A DNA stretch of 64,000 nucleotides from Flavobacterium taihuense. GTDB taxonomy: Bacteria > Bacteroidota > Bacteroidia > Flavobacteriales > Flavobacteriaceae. The translations under genes were made by a program, and so were the position numbers. Location of the stretch: positions 29,929 to 93,928 of the forward strand of contig NZ_JAHWYN010000018.1 of the NCBI RefSeq assembly GCF_019351435.1. The letters are read 5' to 3'. The notes under the pieces were generated by a model. It was not told the DNA's origin and did not search any database. It saw only the letters and a program-made list of their open reading frames with translations. Below, piece by piece: positions 34,845 through 43,462 of this stretch; the first letter of the stretch is position 1, and each line of letters opens with the position of its first letter.

Positions 34845-35648
34845 ATGAATAAAGTAGTATTGATTACAGGTGGATCTTCGGGAATAGGGAAGTCTATTGG
34901 TGAATTTTTGTATCATAAGGGATTTGTGGTGTATGGAACGAGTAGAAATCCGGAACGTGTTCTCAATTCGGTTTTCCCTTTAATTCCTTTAGATGTTAGA
35001 AATGCTGATTCGATTCATTCTGCTATTGCCAAAGTTATAGCTACTTCTGGGAAACTAGATGTTGTGATTAATAATGCAGGTGTTGGTATAACAGGTCCTT
35101 TGGAAGAAATTCCGATGGCGGAAATTAAAAATAATTTTGAAACCAACTTTTTTGGTCCTATTGAAGTGATGAAAGCGGTTTTGCCACAAATGCGTTCGCA
35201 ACAATCAGGATTAATTATTAATATGACCTCAATTGCTGGGTATATGGGTTTGCCTTATCGCAGTATCTATTCGGCTTCAAAAGGAGCTTTGGAATTAATT
35301 ACTGAAGCTTTACGTATGGAGGTGAAGTCGTTTGGAATCCAAATTACGAATATAGCTCCGGGAGATTTTGCAACCAATATTGCTGCAGGACGTTTTCACG
35401 CTCCAGTAATTAAAGGCTCAGCTTATGAATTGCCCTATGGGAATAATCTAAAAACCATGGATGAGCATGTTGACAGTGGGGGAAATCCAAATGAAATGGC
35501 AGAAGCCGTGTATGCTATTATTCAAAATCCAAATCCTAAAATTCATTATAAAGTAGGTGCTTTTATGCAAAAATTCTCGATTGTCTTAAAAAGAGTTCTT
35601 CCTGATAAAATGTATGAAAAAATGCTGATGAATCATTATAAGTTGTAA
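34845..35648 (+). CDS. short-chain dehydrogenase/reductase (SDR)
   Basis: 267 residues with the classical SDR layout: NAD(P)-binding TGGSSGIG (8-15), NNAG (77-80), catalytic S129, and Y142-x3-K146. The C-terminal extension past residue 190 resembles SDRs acting on retinol- or sterol-like or other lipophilic alcohols, but the substrate cannot be inferred. The first ATG after a typical A-rich leader is used. A structured repeat element follows the gene. There is no functional link visible to either neighbour. Confidence 0.88.
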   Translation: MNKVVLITGGSSGIGKSIGEFLYHKGFVVYGTSRNPERVLNSVFPLIPLDVRNADSIHSAIAKVIATSGKLDVVINNAGVGITGPLEEIPMAEIKNNFETNFFGPIEVMKAVLPQMRSQQSGLIINMTSIAGYMGLPYRSIYSASKGALELITEALRMEVKSFGIQITNIAPGDFATNIAAGRFHAPVIKGSAYELPYGNNLKTMDEHVDSGGNPNEMAEAVYAIIQNPNPKIHYKVGAFMQKFSIVLKRVLPDKMYEKMLMNHYKL

Positions 35649-35663
35649 TTTTGCACCGATTTT

Positions 35664-35761
35664 GCGTGAGGGGTTGCAGCGGTATCCTTTTTTAGTATCC
35701 TGTGCGAAGCAAAAGGAAACTAAAAAAGATATAGCGAAAAACCCGACCCTTGTGGTCACGC
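35664..35761. repeat. structured intergenic repeat element (about 98 bases)
   Basis: Outer arms GCGTGA (35664-35669) and TCACGC (35756-35761) pair. Inside, 35683-35700 and 35715-35733 form an imperfect arm pair of about 18 bases around CTTTTTTAGT, and GGGGTT can pair with AACCC near 35740. Very similar blocks containing GCAGCGG, CTTTTTT and AAACCCGACCC occur repeatedly between genes in Flavobacterium, from memory. It lies between the SDR and transaldolase genes. Confidence 0.6.
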
Positions 35762-35797
35762 CCACATTTGAAACACACAATTAAATATAAATATATT

Positions 35798-36454
35798 ATG
35801 AAATTTTTTATTGATACGGCTAATTTAGCTCAAATTAAAGAAGCACAAGCATTAGGCGTTTTGGATGGAGTTACGACTAATCCATCTTTGATGGCTAAAG
35901 AAGGAATTACTGGAAAAAACAACATTTTGAAACATTATGTTGATATCTGTAATCTGGTTGAAGGAGATGTAAGTGCCGAAGTTAATGCGTTGGATTACGA
36001 CGGAATGATTAAAGAAGGTGAAGAATTAGCTGACTTACATGATCAAATCGTTGTTAAATTGCCAATGACAAAAGAAGGAGTTATGGCGGCTAAATATTTC
36101 TCAGATAAAGGAATTAAAACTAATGTGACTTTAGTATTCTCTGCTGGTCAAGCCTTATTGGCTGCAAAAGCAGGTGCGACTTATGTTTCTCCATTTATTG
36201 GGCGTTTGGATGATATATCTACAGATGGTTTGGCTTTGATTGAAGAAATCAGAGAGATTTACGATAACTATGGTTATGAGACACAAATTTTGGCAGCTTC
36301 TGTGCGTCACACAATGCATATCGTAAACTGTGCAAAAATTGGTGCTGATGTAATGACAGGCCCATTATCTGCTATTTATGGTTTGTTGAAACACCCATTG
36401 ACAGATATCGGTTTGGCACAGTTTGTTGCTGATTTCGAGAAAGGGAACAAGTAA
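35798..36454 (+). CDS. fsa: transaldolase-like protein, TalC/fructose-6-phosphate aldolase type
   Basis: 218 residues from ATG 35798. The frame is open upstream to 35750, but MKFFIDTANL is the standard start. It has TTNPSL (26-31), the Schiff-base lysine K87 in VVKLPMT, and the short single-domain length of the TalC/FSA group. Members act as transaldolases in the pentose phosphate pathway or as fructose-6-phosphate aldolases, and sequence alone does not settle which. A strong terminator follows. Confidence 0.9.
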   Translation: MKFFIDTANLAQIKEAQALGVLDGVTTNPSLMAKEGITGKNNILKHYVDICNLVEGDVSAEVNALDYDGMIKEGEELADLHDQIVVKLPMTKEGVMAAKYFSDKGIKTNVTLVFSAGQALLAAKAGATYVSPFIGRLDDISTDGLALIEEIREIYDNYGYETQILAASVRHTMHIVNCAKIGADVMTGPLSAIYGLLKHPLTDIGLAQFVADFEKGNK

Positions 36455-36503
36455 AAAAAATACTCAGTTTTCAGATTGCAGGTTGCAGTCGGGGTGCTGT
36501 ATT

Positions 36504-36541
36504 AAAAAAGTCTCATTTCACAATGCAATGAGACTTTTTTT
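36504..36541 (+). terminator. terminator of the transaldolase gene
   Basis: A 14-bp stem (36504-36517 with 36527-36540) has a 9-base loop, followed by T. Confidence 0.85.
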
Positions 36542-36652
36542 GTTTTGTCAACTCGAGCTGAAAATTCAATATTTGATTCTAGGGTCGAATAAAAATTATA
36601 TAAGCGATTCTCAGCGATTTGAATTTTCGCAAAACAATCTTCTTTTAATTCT

Positions 36653-36694
36653 AAAAAAAATCCCATTCTGCTATTTATTGCAAAATGGGATTTT
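36653..36694 (-). terminator. terminator of the sugar transporter gene
   Basis: An 11-bp stem (36657-36667 with 36684-36694) is followed on the minus strand by a run of T. It lies 47 bases past the transporter stop codon. Confidence 0.75.
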
Positions 36695-36740
36695 CTTTGT
36701 ACAGCAAACTTCAGTCTGAAATCTGCTATCTACAAACTGA

Positions 36741-38180
36741 TTAATGTCCTCCAGATACTTTTTTATCAAAATTGATTCCATGTGCTCTTAAAATGCCGCT
36801 TACTTTCCATGCGTAAAATGCAAGATAAGCGAAGCAAATAATACCAACGATATAACTGCTTTGGATACCGATAATTTCAGCAATTTTCCCTTGAAATACA
36901 CTTACGAAACCACCACCCATAATCATCATGATAAGGAAACTGCTTCCTTGACTGGTGTGTTTTCCTAATCCGCTTACTGCTAAAGTAAAGATACAAGGCC
37001 ATAATGTACTGCAAAACAAACCTACACTTGTAAAGGCATATACACTGATCATTCCGCTAGTTGTTATTCCGACAGCTGTAGCCAAAATACCTAAACTAGA
37101 AAAAATCAACAACATTCTTGCCGGATTCCCTTTACTGGCCATATCAGCTCCAATTAACACTAAAATTACTAAACCGTAAATGTAAAAAGGAGTTAAATCG
37201 TGATTTGCCATGGCATTTACAGCTAAAAACACTCCAAATGCTAAGTAAGGCGCAAGAAATCTCAATATTTTTAGTAAACTCATATTTTCTGTAAACGCTT
37301 CAACTGCTCCAGTCCAACGACCAATCATTAAACTCGCCCAATATAAAGATATGTAAGGAGCCACGTCTTTGGTTAAAAAGCCTAATTTGCTTTCCATGTA
37401 AGCTGGTAAATTACTTGCTGTAGATACTTCAACACCTACATATAAAAAGATGGCAATCATACCCATTACCAATTGCGGGTATTGCAGTGCTGATGTTTTT
37501 ACAGCTATTCCGTCATTAGAATCGTCTTCTTCTATTAATTCTGGTCGCTCTGGCAATGATGAGAATTTTAATAAAATAGCAACTACTAAAAATGCAAATC
37601 CTAATACTAGGTAAGGAATTTTTACGCTCTCAATACTTGCATCGGTGTTACCACTCGCAGTTGAACCAAAAATAGCAAAACTAACAATTAGCGGTCCAAT
37701 TGTAGTTCCAAAATTATTGATACCACCAGCTAATGTTAAGCGTTGAGAACCCGTCTTAATAGGACCTAAGGCAATCGCCAATGGATTTGCAACTGTTTGT
37801 TGCAGGGAAAATCCCAAACCAACAATAAAAAGTCCTGCGAGCATTAATGTAAAAGAACCAGTATTGGCTGCAGGATAAAATAATAGTGTACCTAAAGCAG
37901 AAATAAGTAATCCAAGCGATAGTCCATTTTTGTATCCAATTTTGTTTACTAAATCTTCTTTGATTAAGAAAGAAACTCCCATGTAAATGAGCGAGCCTAC
38001 TGTATAGGCAATATAAAAAGCAAAAGCGACCAATTGGCTTTCACCTTGCGTTAAATCAAATGCTTTTTTGAAAACAGGAATAAGAATGTCGTTACTTGCA
38101 GCAACAAATCCCCAAAAGAAGAATACGATAACTAAGGGGATAAATTGTCCCCATTTGGTTTGTGAATTTTCTGAACTCAT
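36741..38180 (-). CDS. MFS sugar:proton symporter, FucP/NagP type
   Basis: 479 residues with 12 membrane segments of the FHS family (fucose, glucose/galactose, GlcNAc symporters). The N-terminal FVPLVIVFFFWGFVAASNDIL pattern and the QSNLQ-like SLQQTVANPL are typical. The neighbouring SusC/SusD, NagB and GH20 genes suggest that it carries GlcNAc or a related amino sugar across the inner membrane (NagP-like). It is the first gene of the locus on the minus strand, and the regulator gene ends 195 bases upstream of its start. An inverted repeat at 38275-38303 may be an operator for it. Confidence 0.85.
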   Translation of the reverse strand: MSSENSQTKWGQFIPLVIVFFFWGFVAASNDILIPVFKKAFDLTQGESQLVAFAFYIAYTVGSLIYMGVSFLIKEDLVNKIGYKNGLSLGLLISALGTLLFYPAANTGSFTLMLAGLFIVGLGFSLQQTVANPLAIALGPIKTGSQRLTLAGGINNFGTTIGPLIVSFAIFGSTASGNTDASIESVKIPYLVLGFAFLVVAILLKFSSLPERPELIEEDDSNDGIAVKTSALQYPQLVMGMIAIFLYVGVEVSTASNLPAYMESKLGFLTKDVAPYISLYWASLMIGRWTGAVEAFTENMSLLKILRFLAPYLAFGVFLAVNAMANHDLTPFYIYGLVILVLIGADMASKGNPARMLLIFSSLGILATAVGITTSGMISVYAFTSVGLFCSTLWPCIFTLAVSGLGKHTSQGSSFLIMMIMGGGFVSVFQGKIAEIIGIQSSYIVGIICFAYLAFYAWKVSGILRAHGINFDKKVSGGH

Positions 38181-38274
38181 AATTTAAAATTTAATTTTTT
38201 TGTGGTTATTAATTGATTATTTGATGCTGCAAGACTGTAAATATATTTGTTAAGAATTTCAAAAAAAAATTTTC

Positions 38275-38303
38275 TTATATAAAGTTTTTCACTTTTATAT
38301 AAA
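38275..38303. promoter_or_regulatory. inverted repeat upstream of the sugar transporter
   Basis: TTATATAAAGT (38275-38285) and ACTTTTATATAAA (38291-38303) are nearly perfect inverted copies, about 95-120 bases before the transporter start on the minus strand. It could be an operator, or a terminator for the regulator gene ending at 38376. Confidence 0.4.
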
Positions 38304-38375
38304 CGACATTATTTCGTCAACAAATGGCGATTTTATTATGTTTTATGGCAATAAAGACCTGGTTTAATGGCGAAA

Positions 38376-39077
38376 TTACTCGAGGATTTTGGTTTTTACT
38401 TCCTTACTGTAATTTCTGCCTATAGGAATTGTATAGGATAAAATTTGTATTCTGTTGCCTTCAATCGATTTCACTTTATTTAAGGCGATTGTATACGATT
38501 TATGAATACGCATAAATCGGTCAGCAGGTAATTCTTCGGTTAAGGAAGTTAATGATTTGTGTGTAATATATGTTTTTTCGGAGGTAACCACTTTAATGTA
38601 TTCTTTCATTCCTTCCACAAAAAGAATTTCATCAATATTGATTTTTACCATTTTTTTATCAACTTTAATAAAAAGGTGTGGTTCGATACGATGGTTTTCA
38701 ATTTTGATATTATTTTTTAAATTGTGTTCGGCTTCAATTTTGTGAATACATTTTATAAATCGAGGTAACGGAATGGGTTTTACTAAATAATCCAATACTT
38801 CCAAGTCATAACTTTCGGCAGCAAATTCCCTGAAAGCAGTTGTGATGACGATTCGTGTCTTGTTTTCAAGTAAACTTATTAATTCAAAACCGGTCATCAG
38901 TGGCATGTTAATGTCCAAAAAAACGGCATCGACACTATTTGAATTTATAAATTCGAGTCCTTCTAATGAATTGTTAAATGTTCCAATTATTTCAAATTCT
39001 GAAAAATTATCAAAATAATTGAGCAATACTTTTATTGCCAAAGGCTCATCGTCAATAAGTACGCATTTAATCTTCAT
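38376..39077 (-). CDS. LytTR-family response regulator
   Basis: 233 residues: receiver domain with phospho-acceptor D55 (FLDINMPLMTG) and K100 (DYLVKPI), then a LytTR DNA-binding domain (about 132-233). LytTR proteins bind paired 9-10 bp direct repeats spaced two helical turns apart, and such a pair lies upstream of susC at 40292-40322. The gene overlaps its sensor kinase gene by 11 bases, so the two form a pair. It probably controls the adjacent GlcNAc/chitin-oligomer genes. Confidence 0.92.
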   Translation of the reverse strand: MKIKCVLIDDEPLAIKVLLNYFDNFSEFEIIGTFNNSLEGLEFINSNSVDAVFLDINMPLMTGFELISLLENKTRIVITTAFREFAAESYDLEVLDYLVKPIPLPRFIKCIHKIEAEHNLKNNIKIENHRIEPHLFIKVDKKMVKINIDEILFVEGMKEYIKVVTSEKTYITHKSLTSLTEELPADRFMRIHKSYTIALNKVKSIEGNRIQILSYTIPIGRNYSKEVKTKILE

Positions 39078-40107
39078 TATATAAAGGTATTTGTATTTTG
39101 ATAATATAAAAGTTGAATTTTATCATCTGTTGTATGATGAAATTAGTTTTAAAAATTAGTTTTAGTCTTTTCTTGGTATTAGACAGACCAATTCCTTTTT
39201 TAGGCTTTAAAGATGGTGAAATTACAAAATTATTTATTATTTCAAATTCGAGATTTGAATTTACGATTCTGAAATTAATTTTTATCTTTAATTTCTCGTT
39301 ATTTACTCCTCCGTGTTTAAACGCATTTTCAATAAGCGAAATGAATAATAAAGGAGGGGTTTTTATATTGTCGATATCGGATTCAAGATTGATGCTAACT
39401 TCTACATTTTCAAATCGTAATTTTTCTATTTCAATGTAATTTTGGATATAATCAATTTCATTTATCAGTGGAACAAATTGAGTGTCATCTATTTCATAAA
39501 GAACATATTCCATTAAATTAGACAATTTAATGATCACATCAGGAACTTTGTCTGATGATTCCAATGATAAGGCGTATAAATTATTTAAAGTGTTAAAAAA
39601 GAAGTGAGGCTGAATCTGATTTTTTAAATATTTTAATTTTATTTTATTTTGATTCTCCATTATCGCTTTGTTTCGATCTCTTTCTTTTAACCAAGTTAGC
39701 ATTAAGTAAATAGAAGAGGCAATGGCAAGAACATACAATTCCCCAATACAAACTGCTACTATATGATTTATTTCGAATGGTCTGTAATCGCGATTGGCTT
39801 CGGGCCAGATGTTTTTTGAAATTATGAAATAAGTAAGTCCTGTTTTTAACAAATACACGACACTTAAGCTTGCTAATAATGAAAAGGTATATTTGATATA
39901 TTTCGATTTTAATACAAACAGAGGAATGAGTACTAATATGTTGAAATATACTAATGGAATGTGAAGCGCAAATTCTATAAGATTTGATTTGAATGAATAA
40001 CTATAATCATTGAAATAAGCGCCCCATCGTAAGAAATTGAGTAAAAAGTAGATTACCCAAAACCACACATGATTTTTGAGTTTGATATCGAAGTTTATTT
40101 TTTTCAT
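39067..40107 (-). CDS. sensor histidine kinase, LytS/YehU type
   Basis: 346 residues: four hydrophobic segments in the first 140 residues, then the His_kinase domain with H168 (QIQPHFFFNTLNNLYAL) and an ATPase domain with the N box (SLIENAFKHG). The G boxes are of the short form usual in this family (KGIGLSNTKKRL). It is the partner of the overlapping LytTR regulator. It has no large periplasmic sensor, so it may sense through the membrane or the transported sugar. The gene is divergent from susC, 279 bases away. Confidence 0.9.
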   Translation of the reverse strand: MKKINFDIKLKNHVWFWVIYFLLNFLRWGAYFNDYSYSFKSNLIEFALHIPLVYFNILVLIPLFVLKSKYIKYTFSLLASLSVVYLLKTGLTYFIISKNIWPEANRDYRPFEINHIVAVCIGELYVLAIASSIYLMLTWLKERDRNKAIMENQNKIKLKYLKNQIQPHFFFNTLNNLYALSLESSDKVPDVIIKLSNLMEYVLYEIDDTQFVPLINEIDYIQNYIEIEKLRFENVEVSINLESDIDNIKTPPLLFISLIENAFKHGGVNNEKLKIKINFRIVNSNLEFEIINNFVISPSLKPKKGIGLSNTKKRLKLIFKTNFIIQQMIKFNFYIIKIQIPLYNED

Positions 40108-40250
40108 TTTAACACTTAAAATATAGTACTGAATAGAAACTCGGGTAGGGTACTGTTTTATTATGCAACAATAATCATTTTGTCATTAAAAAAGGTATTT
40201 TGCTGAATAAAAAGTTGTAAAAATGTCATAAAGATTAAAAAAACACACAA

Positions 40251-40262
40251 GAAAACGTTTTC
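40251..40262. promoter_or_regulatory. 12-bp palindrome GAAAACGTTTTC upstream of susC
   Basis: This perfect palindrome with a central CG resembles LacI-family operators. It lies in the divergent interval between the sensor kinase and susC, 124 bases before the susC ATG. Chance in AT-rich DNA is possible. Confidence 0.4.
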
Positions 40263-40291
40263 GAAAAACGCATTATTGATTAAAACATGTC

Positions 40292-40322
40292 GTTGGTTTA
40301 AAAAGTAATGCTGTTGGTTTAA
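40292..40322 (+). promoter_or_regulatory. candidate LytTR binding site (paired direct repeat) before susC
   Basis: GTTGGTTTAA occurs at 40292-40301 and again at 40313-40322, exactly 21 bases apart. That matches the two-turn spacing and GTT-N-(A/G)-(T/G) core of LytTR sites. It is 65-95 bases before the susC start, next to a LytTR regulator gene. Confidence 0.6.
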
Positions 40323-40386
40323 TTTATTTTTTTGAAAGACACCTTCAATATAATTTTACAGTATAACTAACAAAAATAATTTAAAA

Positions 40387-43300
40387 ATGAGAAAAATTTT
40401 TTTAATCGTGATGATTATTTTTACGACGCAAGTAACCCTTGCGCAGGTAAAAAAAATCAATGGTTTTGTTTCAGATGCGACGGGTACTCCGATATCTGGT
40501 GCAAATGTTAACGTAAAAGGCGAAACTAATGGTGCCTCAACTGATTATGACGGTAAATTTTCAATTGAAGTTAAACCGGGTTCAACATTAGTGATTTCAT
40601 ACTTAGGATATGAAACGCGAAATGTAGTAGTAGGAGAGTCTTCAACAATCGATGTAAAGTTGAATTCAGCAGCTTCTACTGCGTTGACAGAGGTAGTTGT
40701 AACTTCATTAGGGATTAAGAAATCTAAAAAATCGGTAACTTCGTCTATACAGGAAATAAAAGCTGAAGAACTTGTTAGAGTTAAGGATGCTAACTTAATG
40801 AATACTGTAGCAGGAAAAATAGCAGGTGTTGCAGTTACTAAAAGTGCTTCTGGTACTGGTGGGTCAACAAAGGTTGTGATTAGAGGAAATTCATCTTTAA
40901 CAAATAATCAGCCTCTTTATGTTATTGATGGTGTTCCATTGATGAGTTCAAGTACGTCTCAACCAAATGAAACTTTTGGTAGTTTGGCTGGAGGTAATAC
41001 AGACGGTGGAGATGTTATTTCTCTTTTAAATCCAGATGATTATGATGGAATGACAGTATTAAAAGGAGCTTCGGCAGCGGCATTATACGGAAGTTTAGGT
41101 GCAAGTGGAGTTATTTTGTTAACTTCTAAAAAAGCTAAATCACAAAAAAGCAATTTGAAATTCTCATCTGTTACTACTTTTGATCAAGCAGCTTATTTAC
41201 CTAAATTTCAAAATCAATATGTAGCTTCTTCAGCAGCTGGAGCTTCAACAACTTGGGGTAAAAATCCTGATGGAACTTATACTAAAGGAAATTTTAAAGA
41301 TGAAGTTGAAGATTTTTTCAAAACAGGTTCAACACAAATTACTTCTTTGGGATTTACATCAGGTACTGATACATCTTTTACAACATTAACTTATGCAAAT
41401 ACTACTGCTTCAGGTATTATTGAAGGGAATAAGTTAAATAAAAATAATTTTGGAATTAACCAAGTCAATACATTTTTAGATAATAAACTTACAGTAACGG
41501 CAAATGCAAATTATGTAAGTCAGAAAATAAATAACAGACCAGTAAATGGATTCTATTTTAATCCAATAACTGCTGTTTATTCGATGCCAAGAGGTGGAAA
41601 TTCTTTGGAATATTACAAACAAAATTTTGAGGTTTTTGATCCTTCAAGAAATTTAATGGCTCAAAATTGGATCACTACCCCAAATGAAGATTCACAAAAT
41701 CCATTTTGGTTGATTAAGAGAAATGCATCAATAAACGAAGATAGATTTTTCAAAGGGCGATTAAGTTTGGATTATACGGTTAATGATTGGTTTACTTTAT
41801 CTGCAAGATATAGTTACGATCGCTTGGAATCAATTTTTGAAAAAGAAATATATGCAACTTCAGCTACATCGCTTTCTCACATCAATGGTACTTATATCAA
41901 TGTTAATACTGTTGGTTCTCAGAATTATGGTGATTTATTAGCTAAATTCAATACTAATATCAACGAGGATTTTAGCTTCAACGGAATTCTTGGAACAAGT
42001 TTTTCTAAAACGGCTAATGGTTCTACAATATTAAACTCTGGCAGAGGAAGTGGTGGTTTAGTATACGCTAACTGGTTTACATTAGGAAACTTTGTAAATA
42101 ATTCAGAAAATCAACAAGTAGCAGGTGGTAATAAAGAAATTCAATCTGTTTTTTCAACAGCAAATTTTGGATATAAAAACTATTTATTTCTTGATGTAAC
42201 TGGTAGAAATGATTGGTCATCATCATTGGTAAACACAGATACAAACTCTTATTTTTATCCATCAGTAGGTTTGTCAGGAATTATCAGCGAAATGACTAAA
42301 ATGCCAGAATGGATTAGTTTTGGTAAAGTTCGTGCATCTTGGGCCGAAGTTGGAAATGATTTGCCTTCTTATTTGACAACTCCTTCGTCTACAATTGTTG
42401 GGGGAATTCTTGTTCCACCATCTGTAGGACCAAGACCAGGGTCTTCTTTGAAACCAGAAATGCAAACTGCATGGGAGTTTGGTACTGAGTGGAGAATGTT
42501 TAATAACAGACTTGGATTTGAATTCACTTATTATGACTCAACTACTGATAATCAATTGATTACTGTTGCTGCTCCTTCTACTGATCCAAATGGATATACA
42601 AATTATGCTTACAATGGAGGAAGTGTACAAAATAAAGGTATGGAGATTATCTTAAATGGTAGAATCATTCAAAAAGACAAATTTTCTTGGGATGCTACTG
42701 TAAATTACTCTCAAAATAAAAATATAGTTACTGGAATTCCTGAAGAATTAGGTGGTCAAATTGTTTTGACTCCATCTGGTTCGAACAACTACCGTTATGT
42801 GTTGAATGAAGGAAGACCTTTTGGTATAATCGAAGGTAAAAATATCTTAAGAAATGCAGATGGTAAAATTTTATTAGATGGTACAGGAAATGTTCAATTA
42901 ACAGATTGGGAAGAAGTTGGTAATGCTAATCCTGATTTTATGTTGGGTTTATCAAATAATTTTAAATACGGAGCTTTTAATTTGAATGTACTTATTGATG
43001 GTAGATTTGGCGGTGAAGTAATGAGTTTGACTGAAGCTATAAATGATTATAATGGAGTTTCAAAAGCTACAGGAGATGCTAGAAATAATGGCGGTGTTGT
43101 TAATATTGATGCTGTGCAAGCTGATGGTGTAACACCAGTTACAACAATGGATGCTTTTCAATATTATAATAATGTTGGTGGAAGAAATAAAGCTACTGGA
43201 GAATATGTGTATGACGCTACTAATGTAAGTGTTAGGGAAATTTCTTTGGGGTACACTTTTAATACTAAATCTTTACCTTTTTTACAATCAGCTAGTTTGT

Positions 43301-43452
43301 CTTTAATAGCAAGAAATTTATTCTTTATATATAAAGATGCTCCTTTTGATCCAAATATTGCATTAAGTTCAGGTGAAGGTTTGCAAGGTGTTGATGTGTA
43401 TGGTATGCCTTCTACAAAAAGTGTAGGTCTTAATTTAAATGTAACTTTCTAA
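40387..43452 (+). CDS. SusC/RagA-family TonB-dependent outer-membrane transporter
   Basis: 1021 residues: a signal peptide (ends TLA-Q), a carboxypeptidase-like N-terminal domain (about 25-100), the SusC-type plug with VIRGNSSLTNNQPLYVIDGVP, and a 22-stranded barrel ending in NLNVTF with terminal Phe. With the SusD partner 10 bases downstream it forms a lid-and-barrel importer for glycans, energised by TonB. The surrounding NagB and GH20 genes suggest chitin oligomers or GlcNAc-containing glycans. It is probably controlled by the LytS/LytT pair on the other strand. Confidence 0.95.
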   Translation: MRKIFLIVMIIFTTQVTLAQVKKINGFVSDATGTPISGANVNVKGETNGASTDYDGKFSIEVKPGSTLVISYLGYETRNVVVGESSTIDVKLNSAASTALTEVVVTSLGIKKSKKSVTSSIQEIKAEELVRVKDANLMNTVAGKIAGVAVTKSASGTGGSTKVVIRGNSSLTNNQPLYVIDGVPLMSSSTSQPNETFGSLAGGNTDGGDVISLLNPDDYDGMTVLKGASAAALYGSLGASGVILLTSKKAKSQKSNLKFSSVTTFDQAAYLPKFQNQYVASSAAGASTTWGKNPDGTYTKGNFKDEVEDFFKTGSTQITSLGFTSGTDTSFTTLTYANTTASGIIEGNKLNKNNFGINQVNTFLDNKLTVTANANYVSQKINNRPVNGFYFNPITAVYSMPRGGNSLEYYKQNFEVFDPSRNLMAQNWITTPNEDSQNPFWLIKRNASINEDRFFKGRLSLDYTVNDWFTLSARYSYDRLESIFEKEIYATSATSLSHINGTYINVNTVGSQNYGDLLAKFNTNINEDFSFNGILGTSFSKTANGSTILNSGRGSGGLVYANWFTLGNFVNNSENQQVAGGNKEIQSVFSTANFGYKNYLFLDVTGRNDWSSSLVNTDTNSYFYPSVGLSGIISEMTKMPEWISFGKVRASWAEVGNDLPSYLTTPSSTIVGGILVPPSVGPRPGSSLKPEMQTAWEFGTEWRMFNNRLGFEFTYYDSTTDNQLITVAAPSTDPNGYTNYAYNGGSVQNKGMEIILNGRIIQKDKFSWDATVNYSQNKNIVTGIPEELGGQIVLTPSGSNNYRYVLNEGRPFGIIEGKNILRNADGKILLDGTGNVQLTDWEEVGNANPDFMLGLSNNFKYGAFNLNVLIDGRFGGEVMSLTEAINDYNGVSKATGDARNNGGVVNIDAVQADGVTPVTTMDAFQYYNNVGGRNKATGEYVYDATNVSVREISLGYTFNTKSLPFLQSASLSLIARNLFFIYKDAPFDPNIALSSGEGLQGVDVYGMPSTKSVGLNLNVTF

Positions 43453-43462
43453 TAACAAAATC

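Noticed and set aside
36423..36719. 98-residue frame after the transaldolase gene
   Set aside because: Spans two terminator hairpins and CAG/TGCAG-like low-complexity words; no protein features.
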